A stretch of DNA of 21,120 nt from Methylomonas sp. (GCA_026990815.1 JALXCS010000143.1:1-21120); one strand, 5' to 3'; numbered from the stretch's first letter, positions 1-10,939 are shown. The notes: generated from the sequence alone by a model not told the origin. Program-made: numbers and translations.

Positions 1-1013
1 GGGTCAGCTTGTTGAATCAAATCATCAAGTTGTTGTTGATCTAATTCCGGTTGTTCAAAAGGTTTGCGTCTGCGTCTATGGGGTAATACCAGTTCAGCAG
101 CTTTTTTTACATCAGCATGTGAAACTCTTAGTCGATTATTCAGGGCCGACAGAGCGCGTGAAGTCTTGTGCATGACTATGTCAGCACGCAGGCTGGCAAT
201 TTCAAATTCACAGCAAACATCAATAATCAGATCCAGCAGTTTATCGGATAATTCAACCTGAGGTAAAATACTTTGGGCATTGGTGAGCTGCTGTTGCAGC
301 TTTTTTTCATGTTGCGACCAATGCTCTAAAAATTCCCCAGAGTTATATTCAAACTGGATCCGTCTGCGCACAATTTCTGCTCGTAAGTGTTTATCTTGTG
401 GTGTGGTGACTTCAACCATCAGTCCGAAACGGTCCAGTAATTGTGGACGTAAATCTCCTTCTTCAATATTCATTGTGCCAATTAGGGTAAATCGGGCAGG
501 GTGAGTAATGGATAAACCTTCACGTTGAACCGAGTTGACTCCCATTGCTGCAGCATCCAGCAGCACATCGACCAAATGATCCTGTAACAGATTGACTTCA
601 TCAATATAAAGGATCCCACGATGTGCACTGGCCAATAATCCGGGCAGAAATGCCCCCGTTTTTCCTTGTAGTGCGCGTTCAATATCCAAAGTGCCTATAA
701 CCCTGTCTTCAGTGGCGCCCAATGGCAGGTTTACAAAGGGGACAGGTGTGGTCTGAACCATAATATTATCACTGTTACATACATCGCAATGATTACAGGG
801 TTTTTTCGGTGGGCAATTAAAAGCACAACCTTTAATATGTTGAATAACCGGTAATATATTTGCAAGCGCTCTGGCTGCGGTGCTTTTTGCTGAACCTTTG
901 TCGCCCCGAATTAGAACCCCCCCAAGAGTTGGATCAACTGCGCAAAGCAATAGTGCGGTTTTTAGCTGTTCCTGGCCGACAATAGCTGAAAAAGGAAAAT
1001 TTTTTTTATTCAT
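1..1013 (-). CDS. Cobaltochelatase/Mg-chelatase AAA+ subunit (ChlI/BchI-like), partial
   Basis: This is an AAA+ ATPase subunit expected to power metal insertion by CobN. I translated it by hand from the ATG at 1013; the frame stays open to the left edge, so about 337 residues are visible and the C-terminus is missing. Visible motifs are the chelatase N-terminus FSAIVGQEQLKTAL, a Walker A GDKGSAKST at residues 37-45, a Walker B LYIDE at 135-139 and the sensor-like IGTMNIEEGDLRPQLLDRFG. A cysteine cluster (C63, C67, C73, C76, C79) sits between the Walker motifs. The last visible residues, an RRRRKPFE stretch followed by Glu/Gln/Asp-rich sequence, resemble the linker before a VWA domain in fused ChlI-ChlD putative cobaltochelatases. 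A fused ChlID protein is therefore my inference. The ATG follows the TAA of cobN with no gap, which implies translational coupling. Confidence 0.9.
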   Translation of the reverse strand, partial: MNKKNFPFSAIVGQEQLKTALLLCAVDPTLGGVLIRGDKGSAKSTAARALANILPVIQHIKGCAFNCPPKKPCNHCDVCNSDNIMVQTTPVPFVNLPLGATEDRVIGTLDIERALQGKTGAFLPGLLASAHRGILYIDEVNLLQDHLVDVLLDAAAMGVNSVQREGLSITHPARFTLIGTMNIEEGDLRPQLLDRFGLMVEVTTPQDKHLRAEIVRRRIQFEYNSGEFLEHWSQHEKKLQQQLTNAQSILPQVELSDKLLDLIIDVCCEFEIASLRADIVMHKTSRALSALNNRLRVSHADVKKAAELVLPHRRRRKPFEQPELDQQQLDDLIQQAD

Positions 1014-4914
<3,901 letters not shown>

Positions 4915-4922
<8 letters not shown>

Positions 4923-5253
4923 CCGTTTTCTCGTTGACACTGATATCACCCTGACCAAGTTGATGAAAGATTAGTTCAGGTATTTCCTGTCCTTGCTCCA
5001 GATGTTCAACAACAATTCTGTCCAGGGCGGTTTCGTTTGGGCAACGATACCAAATTCCTTCGGGATAAATAACCAGGTAAGAGCCTTTATTCCTACAAGC
5101 AACCATACAATGGGTGCGAGTACGCTTGATTTTAAAATGAGGGCGGGCATCCAGTTTTTCTCCCAATAAATTGAACATGGCTTGGGCCTTAATACCATCT
5201 TTTGTGCAAATTGGTCCAGTACACATTAATATATGGCTATGATGGAGGCGCAT
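4915..5253 (-). CDS. Thioredoxin-fold [2Fe-2S] ferredoxin of the cobalt operon
   Basis: This 112-residue soluble protein belongs to the (2Fe-2S) ferredoxin family with a thioredoxin-like fold. Four cysteines sit in the family pattern: C11 and C16 in LMCTGPICTKDG, then C49 and C53 in RTHCMVACRNKG. The family's YPEGIWYRC stretch follows, with an extra C71. Proteins of this type are often found in cobalamin and cobalt-chelatase loci, where they are thought to act in electron transfer or cluster-dependent steps of corrin synthesis; the exact role is not settled. It lies 31 bases after cbtA and overlaps cobN by 8 bases, so it is cotranscribed and probably translationally coupled to cobN. The start at 5253 has only a weak ribosome-binding site (TAAGA), but an N-terminus just before the first Cys is normal for the family. 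Confidence 0.85.
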
Positions 5254-5284
5254 GGGTCTTACAAAAATGTCAGAATTTTAAAGA

Positions 5285-5974
5285 TCAAGTTGTTTGGCTG
5301 GTCTTACTGAAAATTGCCTGGAAAAATCCTAATGCAAGCCAGAATATCAGGTTTGCAACAACAGCAGCAGTAATGAAAGATTCTACAATAGATTGGGGGG
5401 CAACGCTGCCATGAGATTCAGGTTGTGGTGCGCCAATTAAATGCGGGGAAAGCAGAAACAACAGACCGGATATTTTCCATATCCAGTTGCGTGAAAAAAC
5501 CAGCAGTGTCAGGCCGGTTGCCGTTGTTAACACTGTTACCAACCACCATAACTGACGGTCTTCAAGCACAGCAGCTTCAGTTCCTGGTACTTCGGGCGGC
5601 AAACCTAATGCAGGCGCAACAAAAAAAACCAGATAACCAGCTGTTCCCCAAAGCAGACCAGATAGCCAGTTGGTTTGTGTTCCAGATATCAGAATTGCAG
5701 AGCCAAGTAGCAAAGCAAAACTGAAAGCCATACTGATATTGGCCAAGGCAGTATAGAGTGTTCGTTCGATGCCATCATTCGGTTGCCATTGTTCCATTTT
5801 ATGGCTTTCAAGAGATACGGGTATTGAAAGTTCTGTTGCCGCTTGCTCATAGACTTCAGCTTTAAACAGTGAAGGCATGACAAAAAAATGTTGCACGATG
5901 GTCAGTAACAATCCAGCAAGCAGCCCGGAAATGGCAGATGTCAAAAGTATATTCTTGACGCTGGTAAAATTCAT
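5285..5974 (-). CDS. cbtA: Cobalt transporter subunit CbtA
   Basis: CbtA is the multi-span membrane subunit of the CbtAB cobalt uptake system, whose genes are typically controlled by B12 riboswitches. The protein is about 229 residues with five or so hydrophobic segments. The first (ISGLLAGLLLTIVQHFFVMP) holds the family's Q-H pair. Later segments include WLSGLLWGTAGYLVFFVAPALGLPPEVPG, a proline-rich signature of the family, and a last one near the C-terminus (AAVVANLIFWLALGFF). Two ATG codons are adjacent at 5977 and 5974. I prefer 5974 because AAGG then lies 5 bases upstream instead of 2. It follows cbtB by about a dozen bases and precedes the ferredoxin and cobN, consistent with supplying Co2+ to the chelatase. 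Confidence 0.9.
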   Translation of the reverse strand: MNFTSVKNILLTSAISGLLAGLLLTIVQHFFVMPSLFKAEVYEQAATELSIPVSLESHKMEQWQPNDGIERTLYTALANISMAFSFALLLGSAILISGTQTNWLSGLLWGTAGYLVFFVAPALGLPPEVPGTEAAVLEDRQLWWLVTVLTTATGLTLLVFSRNWIWKISGLLFLLSPHLIGAPQPESHGSVAPQSIVESFITAAVVANLIFWLALGFFQAIFSKTSQTT

Positions 5975-5988
5975 CATAACCTTGCTGC

Positions 5989-6177
5989 TTAGTGGCAGGG
6001 AAAGCCAGCCGAATGACGGGAGTCATGAGCGGCATTGTGTAAAGCTGGTGTTTTGGCAAAACCAGTCATGAATATCAATAATCCTGCTAACAAGGAAATA
6101 ACTACTGCCGGCAGAATTTTATCTTGCCACAGGGAGGATTCAATATTTGATTCAATTAAGCCGGAATTTGTAGACAT
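5989..6177 (-). CDS. cbtB: Cobalt transporter subunit CbtB
   Basis: CbtB is a small single-span membrane protein that works with CbtA in cobalt uptake. Started at the ATG at 6177, it has 62 residues: a polar N-terminus, one transmembrane helix (ILPAVVISLLAGLLIFMTGFA) and the family's C-terminal histidine motif, read here as HNAAHDSRH...FPCH, which probably binds cobalt. The start is decided by a clear GAGAGG ribosome-binding site 7 bases upstream; an upstream in-frame start at 6207 lacks one. It is the first gene after the cobalamin riboswitch. Confidence 0.92.
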   Translation of the reverse strand: MSTNSGLIESNIESSLWQDKILPAVVISLLAGLLIFMTGFAKTPALHNAAHDSRHSAGFPCH

Positions 6178-6237
6178 GGTAATACCTCTCAAAAAAAACT
6201 GACCCAAAAATTAAGGAAAAACCGGGGTTAATAAAGA

Positions 6238-6260
6238 CAGGTATCAAGATACACTACCTG
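6238..6260 (-). promoter_or_regulatory. Candidate expression-platform hairpin between riboswitch and cbtB
   Basis: CAGGTA and TACCTG form an inverted repeat around an 11-base centre, and an alternative inner stem GTATC-TT-GATAC overlaps it. On the transcribed (minus) strand the hairpin is followed by TCTTTATT. It could act as a weak terminator or antiterminator for the upstream aptamer. The U tract is poor, so control of translation is equally possible. Confidence 0.35.
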
Positions 6261-6293
6261 AATCACCCACCGCAATTCAAAATATAAATTACT

Positions 6294-6472
6294 CCAGGCC
6301 AGTATCCGGGCTTATGAGTGAGAATTTAACTCAAATCAGCGCCTTCCCATGTACTCTACACAGTGGCTTGCTGCTAATTTTATACTCAATTACCGTTGCG
6401 GGGGCAGCACCGGTTTTGCTGAAAGATGCGCACCGGCTTCCTGTTTGATTGCTGCGACCTTTATGGCCTTGG
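6294..6472 (-). ncRNA. Cobalamin (B12) riboswitch aptamer
   Basis: Read on the minus strand, the conserved blocks of the class I cobalamin riboswitch appear in order. A P1 stem pairs CCAAGGCC (6465-6472) with GGCCTGG (6294-6300). Next come the GCCGGTG block, GCTGCCCCCGCAACGGTAA (6390-6408), the B12 box AGCCACTG (6361-6368), ATGGGAAGGCGC (6339-6350) and AAGCCCGGATACTGGCC (6298-6314). It lies between a promoter and cbtB. Adenosylcobalamin binding is expected to reduce expression of the cobalt uptake and chelation genes downstream. An open reading frame that crosses it is spurious. Confidence 0.95.
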
Positions 6473-6497
6473 CAAACCCGAAGAATCAATAATCGGG

Positions 6498-6526
6498 ATA
6501 ATACGCTTTGGTAGCATAACATGCAA
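6498..6526 (-). promoter_or_regulatory. Sigma-70 promoter for the cobalt operon
   Basis: Reading the minus strand, TTGCAT (-35, 6521-6526) and TATTAT (-10, 6498-6503) are separated by exactly 17 bases. The predicted transcription start falls about 15-20 bases before the riboswitch P1 stem, which is where a leader-controlled promoter should lie. Confidence 0.65.
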
Positions 6527-6970
6527 GTTTACTCGGATAATTCATCAGGAAAAATGCATTCAGGTACAATCTGTTTTGTATTGTATCTGGAAAAAACAAT
6601 GAGCCTATTGAGTTTTTGAAAGCAAAATAAATATTAGAATCGCCTATCTGATAATGCTTGGGTCAAGTTGCTATTGAGAGAGAACGTTTTTTTTATAGTG
6701 TTTGAAGGATTAATCCTTAGAATTGGAATAGCGCCAAATCAGACTTTTACCGAGTACATGGAAGACACTAGATTTCGGTTAGAGATCTCTGTCTCTGTAC
6801 ACAACAACAATTTGTGTTAGGAGGGTAAGTGATAGAAATAAAGACACGCGTAGATATCCATGTAGCTTTCTATCGCATCCCTGCGATAGAAGTTCTTGTT
6901 ATTTTATTTTTTAGCTCTTGGATAACAAAGAGGATTAATTTTTTATCGTGAACCAAGGCCAGTGATATAT
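6527..6970. other. Non-coding stretch between PEP-CTERM gene and cobalt operon
   Basis: About 440 bases with no convincing gene. It holds a perfect 14-base palindrome (AAGGATTAATCCTT, 6705-6718), a smaller ACACAA/TTGTGT pairing near 6800-6816 and a strong hairpin at 6868-6891. An AGGAGG at 6819-6824 precedes a GTG at 6829 that would encode 40 residues ending at 6951. That frame runs through the hairpin and is unlike anything I know, so I do not call it a gene. Confidence 0.5.
6868..6915 (+). terminator. Possible plus-strand intrinsic terminator with no assigned gene
   Basis: TTCTATCGCA and TGCGATAGAA make a perfect 10-bp stem with a 4-base loop (6868-6891). On the plus strand it is followed by a T-rich tract. 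On the minus strand, the direction of the upstream VPLPA-CTERM gene, there is no T tract. It would end a plus-strand transcript, yet no plus-strand gene lies upstream of it in this stretch. Confidence 0.4.
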
Positions 6971-7591
6971 TCACACAGCTTGTTTATTTTTTAATCCCAA
7001 CCGCAGGCCTGCTAAACCAGCAGTAAATAACCACGCTGCTGCAGGTAGAGGAACCTGCGATATTGATACTGACCCGTTTACACCATAACCGGTTAGTGGA
7101 TCATAAGCACTCCAGGTATTTGAAGTCGTATCAATAGACAGTTCAAATGAATCCGCATCACCAGGCTGGTCAATAGAAAAACCGACAATTTCTGTTACAT
7201 TGGCCGGGAATGAAGCTAACGCATCAGAATTGACGTATAAAGTCGTTTCAGCAAATCCATAATCGGGATTATCAATATAATCCCTGCCCGCATTATATGA
7301 AAAGTTATAGTCATGATCACCAACAACGAAGTTGAACATAAAGTCAATACCGTCATCTGGAGTGGCTGCTGTTATAGTAGTGTCTGAATAACCATCGGCC
7401 TGGGCAGCCAAACTGCTTGAATCAGCTCCCAGTACACCTGAAAAGACATCGCCAACATCTACTCCACCAAAAGCCGATGAATCATCTGTATTTGATGCTC
7501 TAAGTTTTACCTTGTAAAGTAAATCATATGCCGAGGCATAACCTGAACCCATCAGTCCTGCAAGAAAAAACAAAATTTTAATTTTTTTCAT
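6971..7591 (-). CDS. Exported VPLPA-CTERM (PEP-CTERM type) protein
   Basis: This 206-residue protein is exported and carries a C-terminal sorting signal. The N-terminus MKKIKILFFLAGLMGSGYASA is a typical Sec signal peptide. The C-terminus reads VPLPAAAWLFTAGLAGL followed by a basic end (LKNKQ), the VPLPA variant of PEP-CTERM, which exosortase/archaeosortase-type enzymes are thought to process at the inner membrane. The mature part is rich in Asp, Ser and Gly with an acidic beta-like composition and shows no enzyme motif I recognise. AAGG lies 7 bases upstream of the ATG. The gene follows the YcnI-like gene by 68 bases on the same strand and may be cotranscribed with it. No sortase or exopolysaccharide gene is visible nearby. 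Function unknown. Confidence 0.8.
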   Translation of the reverse strand: MKKIKILFFLAGLMGSGYASAYDLLYKVKLRASNTDDSSAFGGVDVGDVFSGVLGADSSSLAAQADGYSDTTITAATPDDGIDFMFNFVVGDHDYNFSYNAGRDYIDNPDYGFAETTLYVNSDALASFPANVTEIVGFSIDQPGDADSFELSIDTTSNTWSAYDPLTGYGVNGSVSISQVPLPAAAWLFTAGLAGLRLGLKNKQAV

Positions 7592-7659
7592 GTCTTAACC
7601 TTCTAAATTTTATTTTACCCAACTTGTCCTTTTGTAAGGTCGTAGTCGAAAAAACAGAG

Positions 7660-8448
7660 TTACAAATGTCTGTCGCTGAAAGTATCTATATCCGCATCTG
7701 TCGGTCTGATCGTATGTGTCTCGGGTATTACATTCCCTTTGTCGTCGACTGGACAAGTTGCAGGATATGGATTTTTAACTATATCCCTAACAACTTTAAA
7801 GTACGGCTCATAAGTTTCTTCTAGCCTTAATTTGGGGCCATCTGCAGGAAAATTTGCAGAACCCGTTGTGCCAATCCAAGCAGTGACATAGCCTTTGGTA
7901 CAATATTGGACAGCTGGCACTTCGACTCTTAATTCACCAATACAGCTGGCTGAATCAATTTTGGGTAATTTGGTTTTGATTTCCAGATTATCATAGTGGT
8001 CATTATCCACACGACCTCTAAGCCATTTAATTGCTCTCGCATCAATAGTTTTTTCTCCATGACTGTAAAATGGATTTATAGTGGCCTTGACAACTTTAAC
8101 CCTTTTCCAGTTACGACTAACGCGTGCTTTGGTGCCCATAACTGCATTAGCACTAAATAAATTACCATCACGATCACTAGTATAAAATTCTGATGGCAAT
8201 GCCGATGAATTAGGCAGAACAACCACGACATCTGTTGTTGGAAAATATTGACTATGATCAGCATTTGAACAGCTGTGAGGTAAATTAAGACTAATAAAAG
8301 CACTTTTACCCTCCAGATACTCTCTACTATCATCTCCTAATGCAAAAATATTTTCTGAGGCAATATTGACATGGCCAAAGGCAGAGCTATTTGCTGCAAT
8401 CATTGCATAAGCTACAGTCAGATTATAAAGTTGTTTTTTTAGCATCAT
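7660..8448 (-). CDS. YcnI-like (DUF1775) periplasmic protein, putative copper binder
   Basis: This 262-residue exported protein resembles the YcnI/DUF1775 family, members of which bind Cu(II) through the mature N-terminal histidine. A signal peptide is predicted to end at AFG, leaving H26 (HVNI) as residue 1. The family's LPHSC core follows (FISLNLPHSC, TTDVVVVLP). The second half has the expected IKWLRGRVDNDHYDNL, VPAVQYC and PKLRLEE blocks in order. Mature cysteines may form disulfides. The C-terminal tail after about residue 230 is longer than the core domain. A good GGAG lies 7 bases before the first of two adjacent ATGs (8448 and 8445). The next gene in the same direction encodes a VPLPA-CTERM protein. 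The copper role is known for the family but only inferred here. Confidence 0.72.
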   Translation of the reverse strand: MMLKKQLYNLTVAYAMIAANSSAFGHVNIASENIFALGDDSREYLEGKSAFISLNLPHSCSNADHSQYFPTTDVVVVLPNSSALPSEFYTSDRDGNLFSANAVMGTKARVSRNWKRVKVVKATINPFYSHGEKTIDARAIKWLRGRVDNDHYDNLEIKTKLPKIDSASCIGELRVEVPAVQYCTKGYVTAWIGTTGSANFPADGPKLRLEETYEPYFKVVRDIVKNPYPATCPVDDKGNVIPETHTIRPTDADIDTFSDRHL

Positions 8449-8459
8449 ATTTTTTCTCC

Positions 8460-8514
8460 ATTAGTTTTATACTTGCTGAGGAAGTTTCCTCAAAGGAAAC
8501 TCAGCAAAACTAAT
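8460..8514. repeat. Large imperfect inverted repeat upstream of the YcnI-like gene
   Basis: Pairing segments ATTAGTTTT/AACTAAT, TTGCTGA/TCAGCAA and GTTTCCT/AGGAAAC nest around a CAA loop, with two unpaired bulges on the left arm only. It ends 12 bases before the YcnI-like start, so on the minus strand it would fold in the mRNA leader, upstream of the GGAG. Confidence 0.7.
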
Positions 8515-8658
8515 GCCAATGCCAATAACAAACTTCTTTTTCTAAAAAGATCAGTGAAAATATTTTCCTTAAAGGTCCGTTGTTCAATATCTATAGCCAA
8601 TTTATAATGATCTCTTAATCAGCGCTTTTGTTTTGATTAGAATTGATGCCAATAATCT

Positions 8659-8682
8659 AAATTAAGGGATATCCCTTAATTT
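8659..8682. repeat. Perfect 24-base palindrome
   Basis: AAATTAAGGGAT is followed directly by its own reverse complement, with no spacer. Perfect dyad symmetry without a loop suits a dimeric DNA-binding protein better than an RNA hairpin. It lies in the divergent intergenic region and may be an operator. Confidence 0.75.
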
Positions 8683-8987
8683 GTGTTAAATCCCTCAGTT
8701 TTTCCCGTTGTATGGTGTTTAACATTCAGGGTGCGTTGTCGAAACGATGTGCTTCATCTAAGATGCTTATTTGGTATCACTCTACCTGAACCAACCCGTA
8801 AGTTATATCGGCAGTGCAATAATGAAAGCGTTCTACCGCACGTTCATTGGCGGATAAAATCGGTGTTTCTGGTGGATAAAAATATGTGTAGATTACTACA
8901 TGGTAATAAATCACAAAATTTAAGTGAATGCTGTACCGAATATTTTCCAAAAGTAAACGAAAATGTATTTGAAGCTCTGATTTTTTA

Positions 8988-9026
8988 CTAAAGAATTGAG
9001 GATTTTTTTTGTGAACAATTCTTTAG
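8988..9026. repeat. 11-bp inverted repeat with 17-base loop before the lipoprotein gene
   Basis: CTAAAGAATTG (8988-8998) and CAATTCTTTAG (9016-9026) are perfect reverse complements. The loop contains eight T in a row on the plus strand. It ends 50 bases before the plus-strand lipoprotein start. There is no T tract after the stem on the plus strand; on the minus strand the arm is followed by TAAAAAATC. An operator or leader structure is as likely as a terminator. Confidence 0.6.
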
Positions 9027-9076
9027 CAGTAGAATAGAACTCAAATAAATATTAATAAAAGGATGCAGGTGCAACC

Positions 9077-10597
9077 ATGAAGAATATAAATCGAAAATTA
9101 AAATTATTACTTTCAATAGCCCTCCTACACCTAACGGGATGCGGTTTAAACCCACAAAATGCCGATGTTGACATTAACCGGACCTTGCCGGAAGCGAAAG
9201 TCACGATTTATCAGCAAGCGATTAATAAACTGGGTTTGATGAACTTCATCTATGGTTCCCCGTCGATCAATATTATGGCCAATGACATTACCGATAACAC
9301 TGGCACCTCAGTCGCCACCAACGCCGAAATCCCCCGCGATATCACCGTGATGGTCAAAAGTACCCTGAACGGTATCGGCGGCAATATTACTTTCATTCCC
9401 TACGATGCCAACCTGATGGCCAACATGATCAACACCGGCTACACCGAATTTGCCGACAAACGCATTCCCGACGTCATCGTATCCGGCGGCATCACCGAAT
9501 TCGACCGAGGCTTGGTCACCAAAGGCGACTCTTTAGATTTAGATGTTGAATTTGCCAAAGAGTACGGCATCAGTTTTTCTGATGAGAACAAAGGCTCACT
9601 CGCCCAGGTAACTCTGGACTTTAACCTGATAGATTTTCGAACCTTTGCCGGCATCCCCCGGATACAAGCCGTCAATGGCATCAAATTACACAAAGGCGTC
9701 AAAGAAGACAGCTTTGGCTTCACCATCAAAAGTGCCACCTTCGGCGCCAAAGGTACCATCAAAAAGGTCCAGGGCCGACACGCAGCGGTTCGACTACTGG
9801 TACAACTGAGCATGGTACAAATCATCGGTCGTTACCAGAAAGTCCCATACTGGCGGCTCATTCCCGGCGCGACCAAAGATCAATACGTGATCGACCAGGT
9901 ACTCAGTGATTTTTATGAAAAAACCAATCCCGAAAAAATAGCCGCCATCCAGACCTTTCTATACCTGCATGGCCATGAACTCAAAGTCTCAGGACAAATG
10001 GATGGAGCAACAGAAGCCGCCCTGCAAAGTTTTGCCCAGGATCACAATATTACCAACCCGGGTATCAATCAAGACACTTATTTAGTGCTGTTTGAAACCA
10101 CACCGATTGATATCGTCACCAAATTCAGAAGAAAAACTTTACCCAAAGTGACTTTGGCAGTGCTGACATTACCACAGCCAAGCCGCACCATGCCGCTGAC
10201 CAAAGCGCCAGAAAGCCAAACCGGCAGCATCAAACTCTGGACCGACAAAACCGAATACCAGATCGGTGACAGTATGCAGGTCAACTTCAGTGTCGATGAG
10301 CCGATGTATGTTCGCATCGTGGACATCAATGCCCAGGGTGAAGTGGCGACCTTATTCCCGAATGCCTATCAAAGCGATAATTATTGCGTACCGGGCAAAG
10401 TCTACAGCATCCCATCCCCAGGCGCAGGATTTAGTCTGGATATTGGTGGCCCGGCAGGAACCGACAAACTCCGCGCCGTTGCCAGCAAAAACCCAATACC
10501 CGCCGAAGCCCTGTACTTTACCGCCGATGGCGACTTTGACGACAACAAAATGGCCAAACTGGCCAGCCGGTCAGCCGTAGACATCGTGATACGATAA
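9077..10597 (+). CDS. Outer-membrane lipoprotein with CsgG-like, peptidoglycan-binding-like and DUF4384 regions
   Basis: This 506-residue protein has a lipoprotein signal peptide ending in LTGC (lipidated C22). Residues about 45-250 resemble the CsgG-like fold seen in curli-type assembly lipoproteins (repeated DITVMVKSTL, PDVIVSGGITEFD, LAQVTLDFNLIDFRT). Residues about 284-340 look like a peptidoglycan-binding-like helical domain (KIAAIQTFLYLHG...GQMDGATEAALQSFA). Residues about 382-470 fit DUF4384 (IKLWTDKTEYQIGDSMQVNFSVDEPMYV-type sequence). This layout suggests an envelope-anchored component of a secretion or surface-assembly apparatus; the specific function is unknown. It starts a plus-strand cluster with a BamE-like lipoprotein 18 bases downstream and an OmpA-family gene next. 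After its first ~80 bases its GC content and GCC/ATC/AAC codon use are clearly higher than in flanking genes. Confidence 0.78.
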   Translation: MKNINRKLKLLLSIALLHLTGCGLNPQNADVDINRTLPEAKVTIYQQAINKLGLMNFIYGSPSINIMANDITDNTGTSVATNAEIPRDITVMVKSTLNGIGGNITFIPYDANLMANMINTGYTEFADKRIPDVIVSGGITEFDRGLVTKGDSLDLDVEFAKEYGISFSDENKGSLAQVTLDFNLIDFRTFAGIPRIQAVNGIKLHKGVKEDSFGFTIKSATFGAKGTIKKVQGRHAAVRLLVQLSMVQIIGRYQKVPYWRLIPGATKDQYVIDQVLSDFYEKTNPEKIAAIQTFLYLHGHELKVSGQMDGATEAALQSFAQDHNITNPGINQDTYLVLFETTPIDIVTKFRRKTLPKVTLAVLTLPQPSRTMPLTKAPESQTGSIKLWTDKTEYQIGDSMQVNFSVDEPMYVRIVDINAQGEVATLFPNAYQSDNYCVPGKVYSIPSPGAGFSLDIGGPAGTDKLRAVASKNPIPAEALYFTADGDFDDNKMAKLASRSAVDIVIR

Positions 10598-10615
10598 AAA
10601 ACTGAGGAATTCGAC

Positions 10616-10939
10616 ATGAACGCAAAAACCACAAACAACATCAAGAAAATACTGCCCCTCTTCATCGTCTTATTGATACAGGCCTGCGAATCACCGCCGG
10701 TCAGGCGAGAAGAAATCATTGCCCAGCATCCGGAATGGGACCCGCAAACCGTTAAAATTATCGAAGGCGGTTATTTGCAAAAAGGCATGACCCAGGAACA
10801 AGTCAAAGCCGCCTGGGGAAGACCCTGCTGGACCTGCACTGGCACCACCTCGGGCGACTGGGGAGAGGCCTGGGAATATCAAAGTCAGGTAGTTTTTTTC
10901 AATAAACAGGGCAAAGTCACCAAATGGACCCAAAAATAG
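10616..10939 (+). CDS. Small BamE/SmpA-like lipoprotein with a CxxC motif
   Basis: This 107-residue lipoprotein has a signal peptide with lipobox LIQAC (C24). The mature part contains KGMTQEQVKAAWGRP, then WEYQSQVVFFNKQGKVTKW, the pattern of the BamE/SmpA/OmlA fold: a short helix pair followed by a beta-sheet ending in F..GKV. Between them is C71-W-T-C74, which could form a disulfide or bind a metal; I do not know this as a constant feature of the fold. It is too unlike true BamE to assign to the BAM complex, and its place next to the CsgG/DUF4384 lipoprotein suggests a partner role there. GAGGA lies 7 bases upstream of the ATG. Confidence 0.75.
   Translation: MNAKTTNNIKKILPLFIVLLIQACESPPVRREEIIAQHPEWDPQTVKIIEGGYLQKGMTQEQVKAAWGRPCWTCTGTTSGDWGEAWEYQSQVVFFNKQGKVTKWTQK

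Larger units (their letters stand above)
8449..9076. other. Non-coding divergent intergenic region with several inverted repeats
   Basis: About 630 AT-rich bases separate the divergent YcnI-like and lipoprotein genes and should contain both promoters. I see no gene. A 102-codon frame at 8683-8991 starts with GTG, lacks a ribosome-binding site and encodes a Cys/Arg/His-rich sequence with no family features. The region holds three distinct inverted repeats (listed separately) and a 10-base direct repeat, ATGCCAATAA, at 8519-8528 and 8646-8655. Confidence 0.5.

Noticed and set aside
6331..6522. 63-codon minus-strand frame upstream of cbtB
   Set aside because: It lies across the cobalamin riboswitch, whose conserved blocks explain the sequence; the encoded peptide has no family features.
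6829..6951. 40-codon GTG frame after AGGAGG
   Set aside because: Spacing is short, the frame runs through a perfect hairpin and a T-rich tract, and the peptide is unrecognised. Kept only as an alternative in a finding.
8683..8991. 102-codon plus-strand frame beginning with GTG
   Set aside because: No ribosome-binding site, a composition rich in Cys, Arg and His with no domain pattern, and it begins inside the region of the 24-base palindrome. I considered a decayed transposase but saw no DDE or helix-turn-helix pattern.
9439..9825. 128-codon minus-strand frame inside the CsgG-like lipoprotein gene
   Set aside because: Shadow of a GC-rich gene; the peptide is Ser/Thr/Leu-rich with no features.
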